Shown: one piece after another, positions 8,290 through 16,436 of the stretch | Layout of the letters: each line of letters starts with the position of its first letter | Position numbering within the stretch: the first letter of the stretch is position 1 | From: Kurthia sibirica | Lineage (GTDB): Bacteria; Bacillota; Bacilli; Bacillales_A; Planococcaceae | Assembly (NCBI RefSeq): GCF_003143975.1 | Contig: NZ_QFVR01000007.1 | Location: 95,657-159,656, forward strand | Direction of reading: 5' to 3' | DNA: 64,000 bases | Notes under the pieces: generated by a model | Seen by the model: only the letters and a program-made list of their open reading frames with translations | Database searches by the model: none | What the model was told of the DNA's origin: nothing | Program-made: the position numbers and the translations under genes

Positions 8290-9108
8290 GTGCATACAAT
8301 CTCAGCAATTCAAGAAGCAACAGCGTTTATCGCTAAAAAAACAACGCATAAACCGGTAATTGGTTTGATTTTAGGATCTGGACTAGGTTCTCTTGCAGAT
8401 GATATTACAAATGCAGTGAGTATCCCGTACAGTGAAATTCCTCACTTTGCAAAATCTGCAGCAATCGGTCATGCCAATGAATTAGTAATTGGTGAATTAA
8501 ACGGGAAAGTCGTCGCTGCTATGAAAGGCCGCTTCCACTATTACGAAGGCTTTTCTATGCAGGAAGTTACATTCCCAGTTCGTGTTATGAAGGCTCTTGG
8601 TATTGAAAATATCATCATAACAAATGCTTGTGGTGCTATTAATACAGACTTCAAACCTGGTGAATTAATGATTATTTCCGATCATTTAAATTTGGTTGGC
8701 GGCAATCCATTAATCGGTCCAAATAACGATGAACTTGGCACACGCTTCCCTGATTTATCAAATGTTTATAATCGTGATTTACGTCAGCTTGCTAAAGATA
8801 CAGCTGCACAGCAAAATTTAAAAATTAACGAGGGCGTATACGCTTGGTGGAGCGGTCCAACTTATGAAACACCTGCTGAAATCCGTATGATCCGCACACT
8901 TGGAGCAGATGCTGTTGGCATGTCTACCGTACCAGAAGCAATCGTTGCTACTCATGCGGGTATGAAAGTACTTGGTATTTCTTGCCTAACGAATATGGCT
9001 GCTGGTATTTTAGATCAACCGTTAAATCACGATGAAGTATTAGATGTTGCTGGCAAAGTCCGTGCATCTTTTATCCAACTAATAAAAGGAATATTAAAAG
9101 AAATATAA
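8290..9108 (+). CDS. punA: Purine nucleoside phosphorylase (PNP-I)
   Basis: A 272-residue cytosolic trimeric-type PNP that cleaves inosine, guanosine and deoxy forms with phosphate to base and ribose-1-phosphate (purine salvage). Family marks: phosphate loop GLILGSGLGSLAD near residue 26, MKGRFHYYEG, ITNACGAIN, YAWWSGPTYETPAEIRM, VGMSTVPE and SCLTNMAAG, whose Asn defines the 6-oxopurine-specific class (PupG of B. subtilis). Start is GTG at 8290 after aaggagg. Single-gene transcript with its own promoter and a strong terminator. Confidence 0.93.
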   Translation: MHTISAIQEATAFIAKKTTHKPVIGLILGSGLGSLADDITNAVSIPYSEIPHFAKSAAIGHANELVIGELNGKVVAAMKGRFHYYEGFSMQEVTFPVRVMKALGIENIIITNACGAINTDFKPGELMIISDHLNLVGGNPLIGPNNDELGTRFPDLSNVYNRDLRQLAKDTAAQQNLKINEGVYAWWSGPTYETPAEIRMIRTLGADAVGMSTVPEAIVATHAGMKVLGISCLTNMAAGILDQPLNHDEVLDVAGKVRASFIQLIKGILKEI

Positions 9109-9116
9109 TATGCCAA

Positions 9117-9157
9117 AAAGCCTTGAAAATCAGCAAACGATTTTCAAGGCTTTTTTT
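9117..9157. terminator. Terminator after the PNP gene
   Basis: aagccttgaaaatc pairs perfectly with gattttcaaggctt and is followed by seven T; the left A run allows use on both strands. Confidence 0.85.
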
Positions 9158-9189
9158 ATGTTTCACAAAAATGTTTCACATGAAACTTT

Positions 9190-10008
9190 TTATGATGTTA
9201 ATTGCAGCGCCATATGGTATTGTCTTAACTTTTCTTTCATACCTAATTCTAATAAGTCGTCATAGGTTGTATCTTCAATATTATAATTGCCGATTGCCAG
9301 TTGTATAGCACCAAAACGCTTATATAGTTCTGCGAGTACTGCTTCGACCATTGGTTTATGCTCATCATAGAATACAAGTTGTTTTAACGCATAACCTTCT
9401 TCTATCCAATACAAATAACCAATTTCATGTTCTTGTAACATAATAGCATATAGTTGATAATTGCGATTTAAACGATTTTGCCATGGTGTACCCGTCATTT
9501 CATACGCTCTATGTTCATCCGTAATTGATGTGCTTTTTAACGTTAATTTTTCGTCATCACGAAAAGATGGTAATACAGCTAAAGTACCAACCCCGACTCT
9601 ATTCACAACATCAAAACCTTCTTTTCGATATAATCTCTCAGCACGTTCATTTCCGATAATTACTTCTAAATGCAAGGCATCAACGCTATCTTCTTTAGCA
9701 ATCTCAATCGTTTTCTTGAGCATTTCTTTTCCGATTCCATGTTGACGTAGCGCTTTAATAATACCCATACCACCAATCCATGCAGTTTGCTGATTTTTAA
9801 ATTTTTCTTCACCATAGAGTACCATTCCAGCATGTTCATCATCAAATTCTACAACCAATGACTGTTTACTTGATAAATTTAATGATTCCATACGATGTAA
9901 AAAATCTTCCTCCGAAAGATTGATTGCTACAAAATAGTCTTCAAAACTCCGATTCCATAATTCCGTCATCATAGCGAGGTCAAAATTAGTTAATGCATGC
10001 CATTTCAT
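9190..10008 (-). CDS. GNAT family N-acetyltransferase (two-domain)
   Basis: A 272-residue protein. The N-terminal GNAT domain (about 1-150) shows the acetyl-CoA loop RQHGIGKEML near residue 90 and the usual AERLYRKEGFD. A second domain (about 165-272, QNRLNRNYQLYAIMLQ, YLYWIEEGYALKQLVFY) looks like a degenerate second GNAT-like fold. ATG at 10008; a TTG two codons upstream (10014) is an equally possible start relative to the site gaaggg. It begins 15 bp after the PAS-GGDEF gene ends and is the last gene of the rsbQ operon. Acceptor substrate unknown. Confidence 0.8.
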   Translation of the reverse strand: MKWHALTNFDLAMMTELWNRSFEDYFVAINLSEEDFLHRMESLNLSSKQSLVVEFDDEHAGMVLYGEEKFKNQQTAWIGGMGIIKALRQHGIGKEMLKKTIEIAKEDSVDALHLEVIIGNERAERLYRKEGFDVVNRVGVGTLAVLPSFRDDEKLTLKSTSITDEHRAYEMTGTPWQNRLNRNYQLYAIMLQEHEIGYLYWIEEGYALKQLVFYDEHKPMVEAVLAELYKRFGAIQLAIGNYNIEDTTYDDLLELGMKEKLRQYHMALQLTS

Positions 10009-10023
10009 GTACAAAACATCCCT

Positions 10024-11004
10024 TCAATTTAACTGGTCATAATGGGTGACGCAATTGCGTCCATGATTTTTCGAATGATATAATGCAATATCAGCTTTCT
10101 TTAATAACTCTTCCACATTATCTGCTTTTTGATATGTAGCAACACCTAAACTAATCGTCAATTGACCGACTTCTGGCCACTGTGAATTACTCACGAGATG
10201 TTTGTAATGTTGGGCCAAATCAATTGCTTGTTTCCGCCCAGTGTCTGGTAGAACAATGGTAAACTCTTCACCACCATAGCGTGTAACAATATCTTCTTGA
10301 CGTGCGTTTTTATGCAATAACTGTGCGAGTTGCGTCAACACCTGATCGCCAATCGGGTGACCGTAAGTATCATTAACATTTTTGAAAAAATCAATATCAA
10401 TCATAATGAGGGAAAAACCAAACTTAGAAAAATCTTTTTGTGAAAAATAAAAATCCATTTGCTCTTGGAAATATTTTCGATTATAAATACCAGTCAATTT
10501 ATCAGTATTTGTTACCTCAATTAAATCCATATTTATTTTCATGAGCTCCACTTGCTTTTTTTCAATTTCACTGTAAATTTGTTCAAGCTTTTCAAGGGCT
10601 GTTTCCTTAGCCAACAACGCATTTTGAATGACTGTTCTCGCCTGCTTTAACTCTGTTTCATAGCTTACGCGCTTTTCCATTTGTAAAATAGCACAATCGA
10701 TGGCAACTTTATTCGTCAAATTCACTTTTTTAGCATTCATTATATAGGGCGTTGACTCACCCGCTTGATTTTTGAGTTTTATAATCAATTCATCAACCTT
10801 ACCGTACAGATTAATGGTTGGGTAAAAATAAGAATAAAAAATTAAGCGATTAGCAATCGACAACAACGATTCAAAATGACTACCAACAACAGCTTGTCGT
10901 GAAGTCCCGAGCCAATCTAGAAGCGTTTGATTTACTTCTATAATATTGCCATCAAGGTCTATCGTCAGTATGCCGCATGGTGCATAATCTAATCGTTCGT
11001 TCAT
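10024..11004 (-). CDS. PAS-GGDEF diguanylate cyclase paired with RsbQ
   Basis: A 326-residue soluble protein: PAS domain about 5-108 (CGILTIDLDGNIIEVNQTLL), coiled coil about 115-165, GGDEF domain about 166-320. The catalytic loop is GGEEF at 244-248 and the inhibitory I-site RQED at 235-238 is exactly five residues before it, so this should be an active, product-inhibited cyclase making cyclic di-GMP from two GTP. Other GGDEF marks are present (DKLTGIYNRKYF, IDIDFFKNVNDTYGH, ISLGVA). It lies 12 bp downstream of rsbQ: in B. subtilis the equivalent PAS partner is RsbP, with a PP2C output. The inferred job is relay of an RsbQ-generated signal through the PAS domain to c-di-GMP. Confidence 0.92.
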   Translation of the reverse strand: MNERLDYAPCGILTIDLDGNIIEVNQTLLDWLGTSRQAVVGSHFESLLSIANRLIFYSYFYPTINLYGKVDELIIKLKNQAGESTPYIMNAKKVNLTNKVAIDCAILQMEKRVSYETELKQARTVIQNALLAKETALEKLEQIYSEIEKKQVELMKINMDLIEVTNTDKLTGIYNRKYFQEQMDFYFSQKDFSKFGFSLIMIDIDFFKNVNDTYGHPIGDQVLTQLAQLLHKNARQEDIVTRYGGEEFTIVLPDTGRKQAIDLAQHYKHLVSNSQWPEVGQLTISLGVATYQKADNVEELLKKADIALYHSKNHGRNCVTHYDQLN

Positions 11005-11016
11005 TTTCGCTCTCTC

Positions 11017-11814
11017 CTATCTAACTAAATAATTCTGAATAATTGTCGTCGTCTCCACAGGATGACTAATATGGGGGTAATGACCTCTTGCATCTAAAAC
11101 CACTAATTCACTATTTTGCATGCGATCATGTAAATACTGCCCTACATGTATAGGCACAATACTATCTTCCGAACATTGTAAAATTAATGTTGGCGTCGTT
11201 AATTTATTCACTAGATTTCGATAATCAGAGAAAAATGTTACTTCAGCAAACTCTCTAGCAATACGTGGATTTGTCGAGACAAAAGTATCTTCTAACTCCG
11301 CTGTTAATTGTGGTTTGGCATCACCCATACCTACCGGGGCCATATAACTTGCCCAACCGCTAAAATTCATCTCCATCATTTCTAATAAATCATAGACATC
11401 ACTTTTTTCGAAACCACCTTGATAGCCATCTTTTTCATTGATATAACAAGGAGATGGGCCAATCATTATTAGTTTTTGAAAATATTCTGGATGTTCGATT
11501 GCCGCTAACATACCTACCATTGAACTAATCGAATGACCAAAGAAAATAATATTTTCTAAATCTAAGGCTTCAATCACATCAATCACATCTTCTTTGTAAC
11601 CATGTAGTGAATTATATTTTGATGAATCATACGCTGAAATATCTGATTTACCCGCTCCTACATAATCAAATAATACGATGCGATAATCATCTTGGAAATT
11701 AGGCGTTATATATTTCCACATACTTTGTTCACAGCCAAAACCATGTGCACATAAAATTGTCTGCTGTCCGTCACCTATCATTTGAACATTATTACGTTCG
11801 ATAATATTTACCAT
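11017..11814 (-). CDS. rsbQ: RsbQ-type alpha/beta hydrolase (stress-signal generator)
   Basis: A 265-residue serine hydrolase strongly resembling B. subtilis RsbQ (269 aa): CAHGFGCEQSMWK, VLFDYVGAGKSD, MIGPSPCYIN and ARGHYPHISHP are shared blocks. Catalytic triad: Ser95 in GHSISS, Asp217 in CSEDSIVP, His245 in GHYPH. RsbQ acts on an unknown small hydrophobic molecule and is needed for the PAS domain of its partner to signal energy stress; plant KAI2/D14 receptors are relatives. The ATG at 11814 follows ggggg at good spacing; the frame is open 12 codons upstream from a TTG lacking a ribosome site. First gene of an operon with the PAS-GGDEF and GNAT genes. Confidence 0.9.
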   Translation of the reverse strand: MVNIIERNNVQMIGDGQQTILCAHGFGCEQSMWKYITPNFQDDYRIVLFDYVGAGKSDISAYDSSKYNSLHGYKEDVIDVIEALDLENIIFFGHSISSMVGMLAAIEHPEYFQKLIMIGPSPCYINEKDGYQGGFEKSDVYDLLEMMEMNFSGWASYMAPVGMGDAKPQLTAELEDTFVSTNPRIAREFAEVTFFSDYRNLVNKLTTPTLILQCSEDSIVPIHVGQYLHDRMQNSELVVLDARGHYPHISHPVETTTIIQNYLVR

Positions 11815-11937
11815 ATCCAAGTCCCCCACTCTACTCAATTCTCTTTTCAATATACCCTAATCTATAGCACAATAGTCTGTTTAAAATTTTACATTTCACG
11901 ATCATTTTGAAATTTCTCATTATCCTCTATATTAAAG

Positions 11938-11985
11938 GAAAAACCTTCGCGACTAAAGTAATAACAATAGTCTCGAAGGTTTTAT
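11938..11985. terminator. Bidirectional terminator after the CoA-disulfide reductase gene
   Basis: aaaccttcgcgacta pairs with tagtctcgaaggttt around a short loop; flanking A and T runs. Confidence 0.65.
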
Positions 11986-11988
11986 ACC

Positions 11989-13677
11989 TTATTTGAAATT
12001 ATATTGTGTAACAATTGGTTGTCGTTTATCAACCTGATCATGGAAATATTCATACAAACAAATACCTAAAAATGAACCAGATACATTTTTCACTTGTGTA
12101 TAGCCATTATTTAATAAGGCCATCACTGCATTATAACTGCGTTGTGCTGAACGACAATGAACATATACTGCACGATCTTTTGGTATTTCAGCCATCCGTT
12201 CACGCAGCTGGCTCAACGGAATATTAAGTGCATTTTTAATATGACCATTAGCAAATTCTTTTTCTTCACGCACATCGACGAATAATGCATTTTCTTCATA
12301 TAGGCGACGCACATCAGAGACATGTACTTGTTTGAAACGGCCGTAGCTGATATTGGTTGCTACAAGAGCTGCCATATTAACGACATCCTTTGCCGTACCG
12401 AATAGTGGTGAATAGGATAATTCCACATCCTTAAGATCTTCAATCGTTCCCCCCATTGTAATTAACATTGCAATAACATCTATGCGCTTATCAGCATTCC
12501 CTTTACCAATTGCTTGTGCCCCTAAAATTTTCCCCGTTGGTACTTCAAAAATCAATTTTAAATGTAGCGCGTTACTAGATGGCATTAAGCCCACTTTATC
12601 GGGTGCAATCACGTATACACTATCCGCTTGAAAACCTGCTTCTTTAGCCGTTTTTTCATTAATGCCTGTCGTTGCACAGTTTAAATTAAAAATACGTATA
12701 CTTGAGGAACCGATTACTCCACGATTACGATTTGTAATACCATACATGTGATCTGCTGCTACCCGTGCTTGTTTTTGGGCGGGTCCCGCCAATGCTAAGC
12801 GTACTGGTTTGTGTAATACTTGATGATACACTTCAATAGCATCCCCTACAGCATAAATAGCCGGGTCACTCGTAACATAATTGCCATCTACTTTAATTCC
12901 ACCTGTTTTACCTATCTCTAAGTTCGCTTCTTGCGCTAATTTCGTTTCTGGTTCAACACCGATTGCCACTACGACAGCATCCGCTTTGACAATTTGACCA
13001 TCACCTAAAACAATATGGTCTGTGGCAATTTTTGCGACATCTGCATTAACATATAAATCGATATTGGCATCCATTATTTCTTTATGCATAATTTGCGCCA
13101 TATCGTCATCATAGGGTTTCATTATTTGAGGTGCTCGTTGAATAATTGATATTTTTTTATTGGCAGCATGAAGGTTTTCTGCTACCTCAACTCCGATAAA
13201 ACCACCGCCAATAATCGCAATATTTTCTACTGCTGAAAATTGCGTATAACGTTGCAGGCGTTCAATATCTACAACATTTCGCACTGTAAAGACATGACGC
13301 TGTTCAATACCTTGTACTGCCGGTAATATGGGCTTGGCACCGGGAGACAACATTAACTTATCATATGACTCCTCATACACTTCATCCGTTTCAACAAATC
13401 TGACCGTCACAGTTTGACGCTCTTTATTAATGGCAATTACTTCTTGACTGACACGTGCTTCCAAATTATATTTTGATTTGAACTGCTGTGGGTCCATCAT
13501 AATCAGTTTATCTGTTGTTGGTACAATACCACTCAAATGAAAAGGTAATGAACAATTTGAAAAAGATACATGTGGCCCTCGTTCAAACATAATCACCTCT
13601 GCATTTTCGTCCAGTCTTCTGATGCGTGCGGCTGTTGAGGCACCGCCTGCGACACCACCAATTACTACTACTTTCAT
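11989..13677 (-). CDS. cdr: CoA-disulfide reductase with C-terminal rhodanese domain (CoADR-RHD)
   Basis: A 562-residue flavoenzyme fusion. Residues 1-440 are a two-dinucleotide-binding reductase: FAD motif VVIGGVAGGASTAARIRR, redox Cys42 in SFSNCSLPF, NAD(P) motif IAIIGGGFIGVEVAENL, and YAVGDAIEV. Residues about 455-550 form a rhodanese domain with persulfide-carrying Cys508 in HCRSAQRSY. Enzymes of this type reduce CoA-disulfide or CoA-persulfide/polysulfide and handle sulfane sulfur. The promoter carries a CsoR/CstR-like operator in its spacer, fitting induction by persulfide stress. ATG at 13677 after aagggg. Single-gene transcript. Confidence 0.9.
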   Translation of the reverse strand: MKVVVIGGVAGGASTAARIRRLDENAEVIMFERGPHVSFSNCSLPFHLSGIVPTTDKLIMMDPQQFKSKYNLEARVSQEVIAINKERQTVTVRFVETDEVYEESYDKLMLSPGAKPILPAVQGIEQRHVFTVRNVVDIERLQRYTQFSAVENIAIIGGGFIGVEVAENLHAANKKISIIQRAPQIMKPYDDDMAQIMHKEIMDANIDLYVNADVAKIATDHIVLGDGQIVKADAVVVAIGVEPETKLAQEANLEIGKTGGIKVDGNYVTSDPAIYAVGDAIEVYHQVLHKPVRLALAGPAQKQARVAADHMYGITNRNRGVIGSSSIRIFNLNCATTGINEKTAKEAGFQADSVYVIAPDKVGLMPSSNALHLKLIFEVPTGKILGAQAIGKGNADKRIDVIAMLITMGGTIEDLKDVELSYSPLFGTAKDVVNMAALVATNISYGRFKQVHVSDVRRLYEENALFVDVREEKEFANGHIKNALNIPLSQLRERMAEIPKDRAVYVHCRSAQRSYNAVMALLNNGYTQVKNVSGSFLGICLYEYFHDQVDKRQPIVTQYNFK

Positions 13678-13718
13678 CCCATTACTCCCCTTCTATTAAT
13701 CCTTCAGTTATTCCTCAT

Positions 13719-13747
13719 ATCATATACCCTGCTAGGTATATTTTCAA
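13719..13747 (-). promoter_or_regulatory. cdr promoter with CsoR/CstR-like operator
   Basis: On the minus strand ttgaaa (13742-13747) and tatgat (13719-13724) are 17 bp apart. The spacer is almost filled by the inverted repeat tatacc-N6-ggtata (13723-13740), the general form of CsoR-family sites. Regulator identity is inferred; no csoR/cstR gene is in the window. Confidence 0.55.
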
Positions 13748-13766
13748 TTAAAATAACTTATGATGA

Positions 13767-13804
13767 TTTAAAAAACGTAGGCAAAATATGAATCGCCTAC
13801 GTTG
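13767..13804 (-). terminator. Terminator after the small helical protein gene
   Basis: acgtaggc pairs with gcctacgt; on the minus strand the hairpin is followed by a T run. Confidence 0.75.
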
Positions 13805-13809
13805 ATTTA

Positions 13810-13980
13810 TTAGTTAGACATCTCTTTTTTCATCTCTTCAAGTTCTGCGATTTGTTCTTTCGTTAAATCAATTAACTCTTGTGTTGCTGCATCAATTTCA
13901 CCCGGTGCTTCTAACTGCTTCAACATATCCTTTGCATCTTCAAGCATTATTTCAACATTTTCTATTTTCAAAATCCCCAT
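13810..13980 (-). CDS. Small acidic helical protein of unknown function (56 aa)
   Basis: Not recognised. The ATG at 13980 has a strong site (aggagga) and the gene has its own terminator, so it is probably real. The 56 residues are acidic and predicted mainly helical with heptad-like leucines (VEIMLEDAKDMLKQL, then LIDLTKEQIAELEEMKKEM), suggesting a short coiled-coil or helical hairpin. No signal peptide, cysteines or membrane segment. The open frame extends eight codons upstream of 13980 but without a ribosome site. Confidence 0.6.
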   Translation of the reverse strand: MGILKIENVEIMLEDAKDMLKQLEAPGEIDAATQELIDLTKEQIAELEEMKKEMSN

Positions 13981-14202
13981 CTTTATCTTCCTCCTATCAT
14001 TCAACGATTCTTTTTGTTACTATACCTTATTTTAACTTGCCGTGTAACCTATTGTCTCTTTATTTGAGCGATCTTTGACAAGCGCTATTTCCATTGCATT
14101 CTGACATCTATATTTTTATCATTTCTGACACTTTTAAACAGTCCAGGTATTTGCTATCGTTAGGTCAAATAAACAGATTCCAATAGAAGGAAGGTTTTGA
14201 CT

Positions 14203-14742
14203 ATGTCACAGTCACTCACTACTACACGCAATCGCACATATGATTTAATCATTACAGCTTTAGCCATTTCTCTTGTTTTTGTTTCTACTTTATTTTTAAA
14301 TATTCGCTTACCCATCGCTGCAAATGGAGGGCTTGTCCATTTAGGTACGGCTATGTTATTCATCTTGGCTATCTTACTTGGCCCTAAAAAAGGAGCTCTT
14401 GTAGGCGCTATTGGAATGGGCTTATTCGATTTATTCTCCGGGTGGGTTGTATGGGCACCCATTACCTTTATTGCCAGAGGTGTGCAAGGATATGTTGTTG
14501 GGCGTATTGCTTGGTCGCTCGGACGAAAAGGGAGCAGTACAAAATTCAATACGCTTGCGATTTTAGCCTCCATTCCTTTAATGGTTGCCTGCTATTACGT
14601 GGGAGAAGCGATTCTTTTTAGTAGCTGGATTATACCTGCTGCTTCCATTCCAGGGGATCTCGTGCAAAATGTCATCGGTTTCATCATCGCTATTCCTGTC
14701 GCGAAATTTTTAAAAAGACTGCCCATGTTTAAAAACTCATAA
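14203..14742 (+). CDS. ECF transporter S component (substrate-binding membrane subunit)
   Basis: A 179-residue integral membrane protein with five to six hydrophobic segments, typical for S components that bind a vitamin or nucleobase and pair with the shared EcfAA'T module. Visible features: LNIRLPIAANGGLVHLGTAM, the short glycine-rich segment ILLGPKKGALVGAIGMGLFDLFSG, and FIARGVQGYVVG. These resemble the PF12822/YpdP-HmpT group (thiamin-precursor, pantothenate or queuosine-precursor carriers); substrate cannot be assigned. ATG at 14203 follows gaaggaagg; the TTG at 14197 is too close to it. No riboswitch is evident upstream. Confidence 0.8.
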   Translation: MSQSLTTTRNRTYDLIITALAISLVFVSTLFLNIRLPIAANGGLVHLGTAMLFILAILLGPKKGALVGAIGMGLFDLFSGWVVWAPITFIARGVQGYVVGRIAWSLGRKGSSTKFNTLAILASIPLMVACYYVGEAILFSSWIIPAASIPGDLVQNVIGFIIAIPVAKFLKRLPMFKNS

Positions 14743-14834
14743 TGACTCAATTTCTGCTATTCTATATCAATTGAAAAAGGCATAAAAAACGCTCTCATCT
14801 CTTTTATCACGTACACTATTAAAAAGTTATATAG

Positions 14835-14900
14835 TTACTTTTAGTAAGTCTTTTTACTTGCATTCACTTTCTACTATAATTTACACTACTAAAGTAAATT
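14835..14900 (+). promoter_or_regulatory. Nitroreductase promoter with two inverted repeats
   Basis: A promoter tttact (14853-14858) - 16 bp - tataat (14875-14880) is flanked by ttact-ttt-agtaa (14835-14847) and aatttac-N9-gtaaatt (14878-14900). The pattern fits a MarR- or HxlR-type repressor responding to quinones or electrophiles, by analogy to other Bacillales nitroreductase promoters. Confidence 0.45.
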
Positions 14901-14923
14901 GATATTATAGGAGGATTTATTCG

Positions 14924-15490
14924 ATGACATTTCAAGCTAAAGATTTCCGCACGGCTGATCACGATATTGCAGAACTATTTTTAAATCGTTGGTCGCCACG
15001 TGCATTCTCAAATAAAAAAGTAGAGAATGCCACTTTAAATACATTATTCGAAGCAGCTCGTTGGGCTCCTTCATCCGGTAATAATCAACCTTGGCGTTTT
15101 ATCATTGCGAAAAATGATGCTGATTTAAAAAAATTCCACCCTATTTTAATGGAGGGCAACTTTGTTTGGGCTCAACATGCACCTGTTTTGGCATTAGTTG
15201 TATCAGATAATACAAAAGGCTCAAACGAATTTGATGCAGGTGCCGCTTGGGGATTCCTATCATTACAAGCCGCAAAAGATGGTTTAATTACACATCCAAT
15301 GAGTGGTATTTATAAAGATGTCGCAAAAGAAACTTTTAATATTCCTGAAAATTTTGATGTTCATTTGGCAATTGCTATCGGATATAAAGGAGAAACACAT
15401 ACACTATCTCCTGAACTACAAGCACGCGAAACACCATCAAACCGCCGTCCATTGGCAGAAATTCTATTTGAAGGTTCATTTAAGAAATAA
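14924..15490 (+). CDS. Nitroreductase family protein
   Basis: A 188-residue FMN-dependent oxidoreductase of the nitroreductase fold (PF00881). RWSPRAFSNKKV, the FMN-binding AARWAPSSGNNQPWRFI, GAAWGFLSLQAAKDGL and the C-terminal ETPSNRRPLAEI are present. Members reduce nitroaromatics, quinones or similar electrophiles with NAD(P)H. ATG at 14924 after aggagg. Own promoter with operator-like repeats; convergent with rlmH, separated by a terminator. Confidence 0.9.
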   Translation: MTFQAKDFRTADHDIAELFLNRWSPRAFSNKKVENATLNTLFEAARWAPSSGNNQPWRFIIAKNDADLKKFHPILMEGNFVWAQHAPVLALVVSDNTKGSNEFDAGAAWGFLSLQAAKDGLITHPMSGIYKDVAKETFNIPENFDVHLAIAIGYKGETHTLSPELQARETPSNRRPLAEILFEGSFKK

Positions 15491-15496
15491 CATAAA

Positions 15497-15540
15497 AAAT
15501 GAGAAACGGTCTATTACTAAGCCGTTTCTCATTTTTCATT
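15497..15540. terminator. Bidirectional terminator between nitroreductase and rlmH
   Basis: aaatgagaaacgg pairs with ccgtttctcattt around a 12-base loop; A and T runs on the two sides. Confidence 0.85.
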
Positions 15541-15564
15541 TGTACTTCACAATCTAAAAATTAC

Positions 15565-16044
15565 TTATTTATGATACGGTTCATTTTTCATAATGCGGAA
15601 GCTACGATAAATTTGTTCAATTAAGACTAGTTTCATAAGTTGATGGGGTAAAGTCATTTTGCCAAAGGAAATTTTAGCATCTGCACGCTTCAAAACATCA
15701 TCATGTAAACCAAGAGAGCCACCGATGACAAAAACAATTTTACTATGACCATATGTTAACAGACGATCGATTTCTTTCGATAATTCCTCCGATGAACGTT
15801 GCTTACCTTCAATCGCTAATGCAAAAACATATGCATCTGGAGCAATTTTCGCTAAAATGCGTTCGCCTTCTTTTTTCTTGACGATGATCATCTCTGCATC
15901 GCTTAATTGTTCTGGCGCTTTTTCATCGAGAACTTCGACTAAATCCATTTTCGAATAGGCTCCAAGACGTTTTGCGTACTCTTCTATTCCCAATTTTAAA
16001 TATTTTTCCTTCAGTTTTCCGACTGATACAATTGTTATACCCAC
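15565..16044 (-). CDS. rlmH: 23S rRNA pseudouridine-1915 N3-methyltransferase RlmH
   Basis: A SPOUT methyltransferase that methylates pseudouridine 1915 in helix 69 of 23S rRNA. The trefoil-knot SAM site is clear ([18 protein letters not shown], then [19 protein letters not shown]) and the C-terminus [10 protein letters not shown] is family-typical. Starting at the GTG at 16044 gives 159 residues, the exact usual length; another GTG at 16056 adds four residues. The start codon region itself overlaps DnaA-box-like sequence. B. subtilis has the same gene (yydA) in the same neighbourhood. Confidence 0.95.
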   Translation of the reverse strand: MGITIVSVGKLKEKYLKLGIEEYAKRLGAYSKMDLVEVLDEKAPEQLSDAEMIIVKKKEGERILAKIAPDAYVFALAIEGKQRSSEELSKEIDRLLTYGHSKIVFVIGGSLGLHDDVLKRADAKISFGKMTLPHQLMKLVLIEQIYRSFRIMKNEPYHK

Positions 16045-16134
16045 AGGTTTATCCACTCATTTCCATAATTTATGAACACTTTATCCACAGAACTTATACA
16101 CATATCCACAGGCTACACAATATGTTGTAGGGGA

Positions 16135-16299
16135 TTATTTGTTCCCCACAAGATATTCTGCTTGCTCGTCACAGAAATCACACTTTGTGGATAACTTTTC
16201 TTCTTCTTTCAAGTTTTCCATTATTGGAAAATCTTTTTCATTTGCTACAAAAACATCCAATGCATGCCCTATATGATTTTCACATGATTTAATTGCCAC
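16135..16299 (-). CDS. CxxH/CxxC mini-protein (TIGR04129-like)
   Basis: A 54-residue protein with a CENH (C-x-x-H) near the N-terminus and CDFC (C-x-x-C) near the C-terminus, likely a single zinc-binding site, matching the short CxxH/CxxC family found next to yydA/rlmH in Bacillales. The GTG at 16299 sits seven bases after ggagg; the frame is open six codons upstream to an ATG that precedes this site. A reverse DnaA box overlaps its coding sequence at 16186-16194. Function unknown. Confidence 0.8.
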   Translation of the reverse strand: MAIKSCENHIGHALDVFVANEKDFPIMENLKEEEKLSTKCDFCDEQAEYLVGNK

Positions 16300-16386
16300 T
16301 TTGACTCCTCCATTCATTTTTCAGAATATAATAAAAGTTATACACAATTTTACGTACTTTATCCACAATCTATTGTAACAGACAAC

Positions 16387-16436
16387 AAGAAAGCCGCAAA
16401 GGATATTCAATTCCCCTTACGGCTCTCTAGTTTTTA
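16387..16436 (-). terminator. Probable terminator after htrA
   Basis: agagccgtaagggg pairs imperfectly with cctttgcggcttt on the minus strand; the T tract is broken, so strength is uncertain. Confidence 0.5.

Noticed and set aside
9172..9187. parS-like tgtttcacatgaaact
   Set aside because: Two mismatches including one in the cacgtg core, and far from the other sites; too weak to call.
14005..14202. Riboswitch before the ECF S-component gene
   Set aside because: No conserved thiamin, preQ1 or folate aptamer elements or terminator pairing could be recognised; only a weak ttgaca at 14075-14080 was found.
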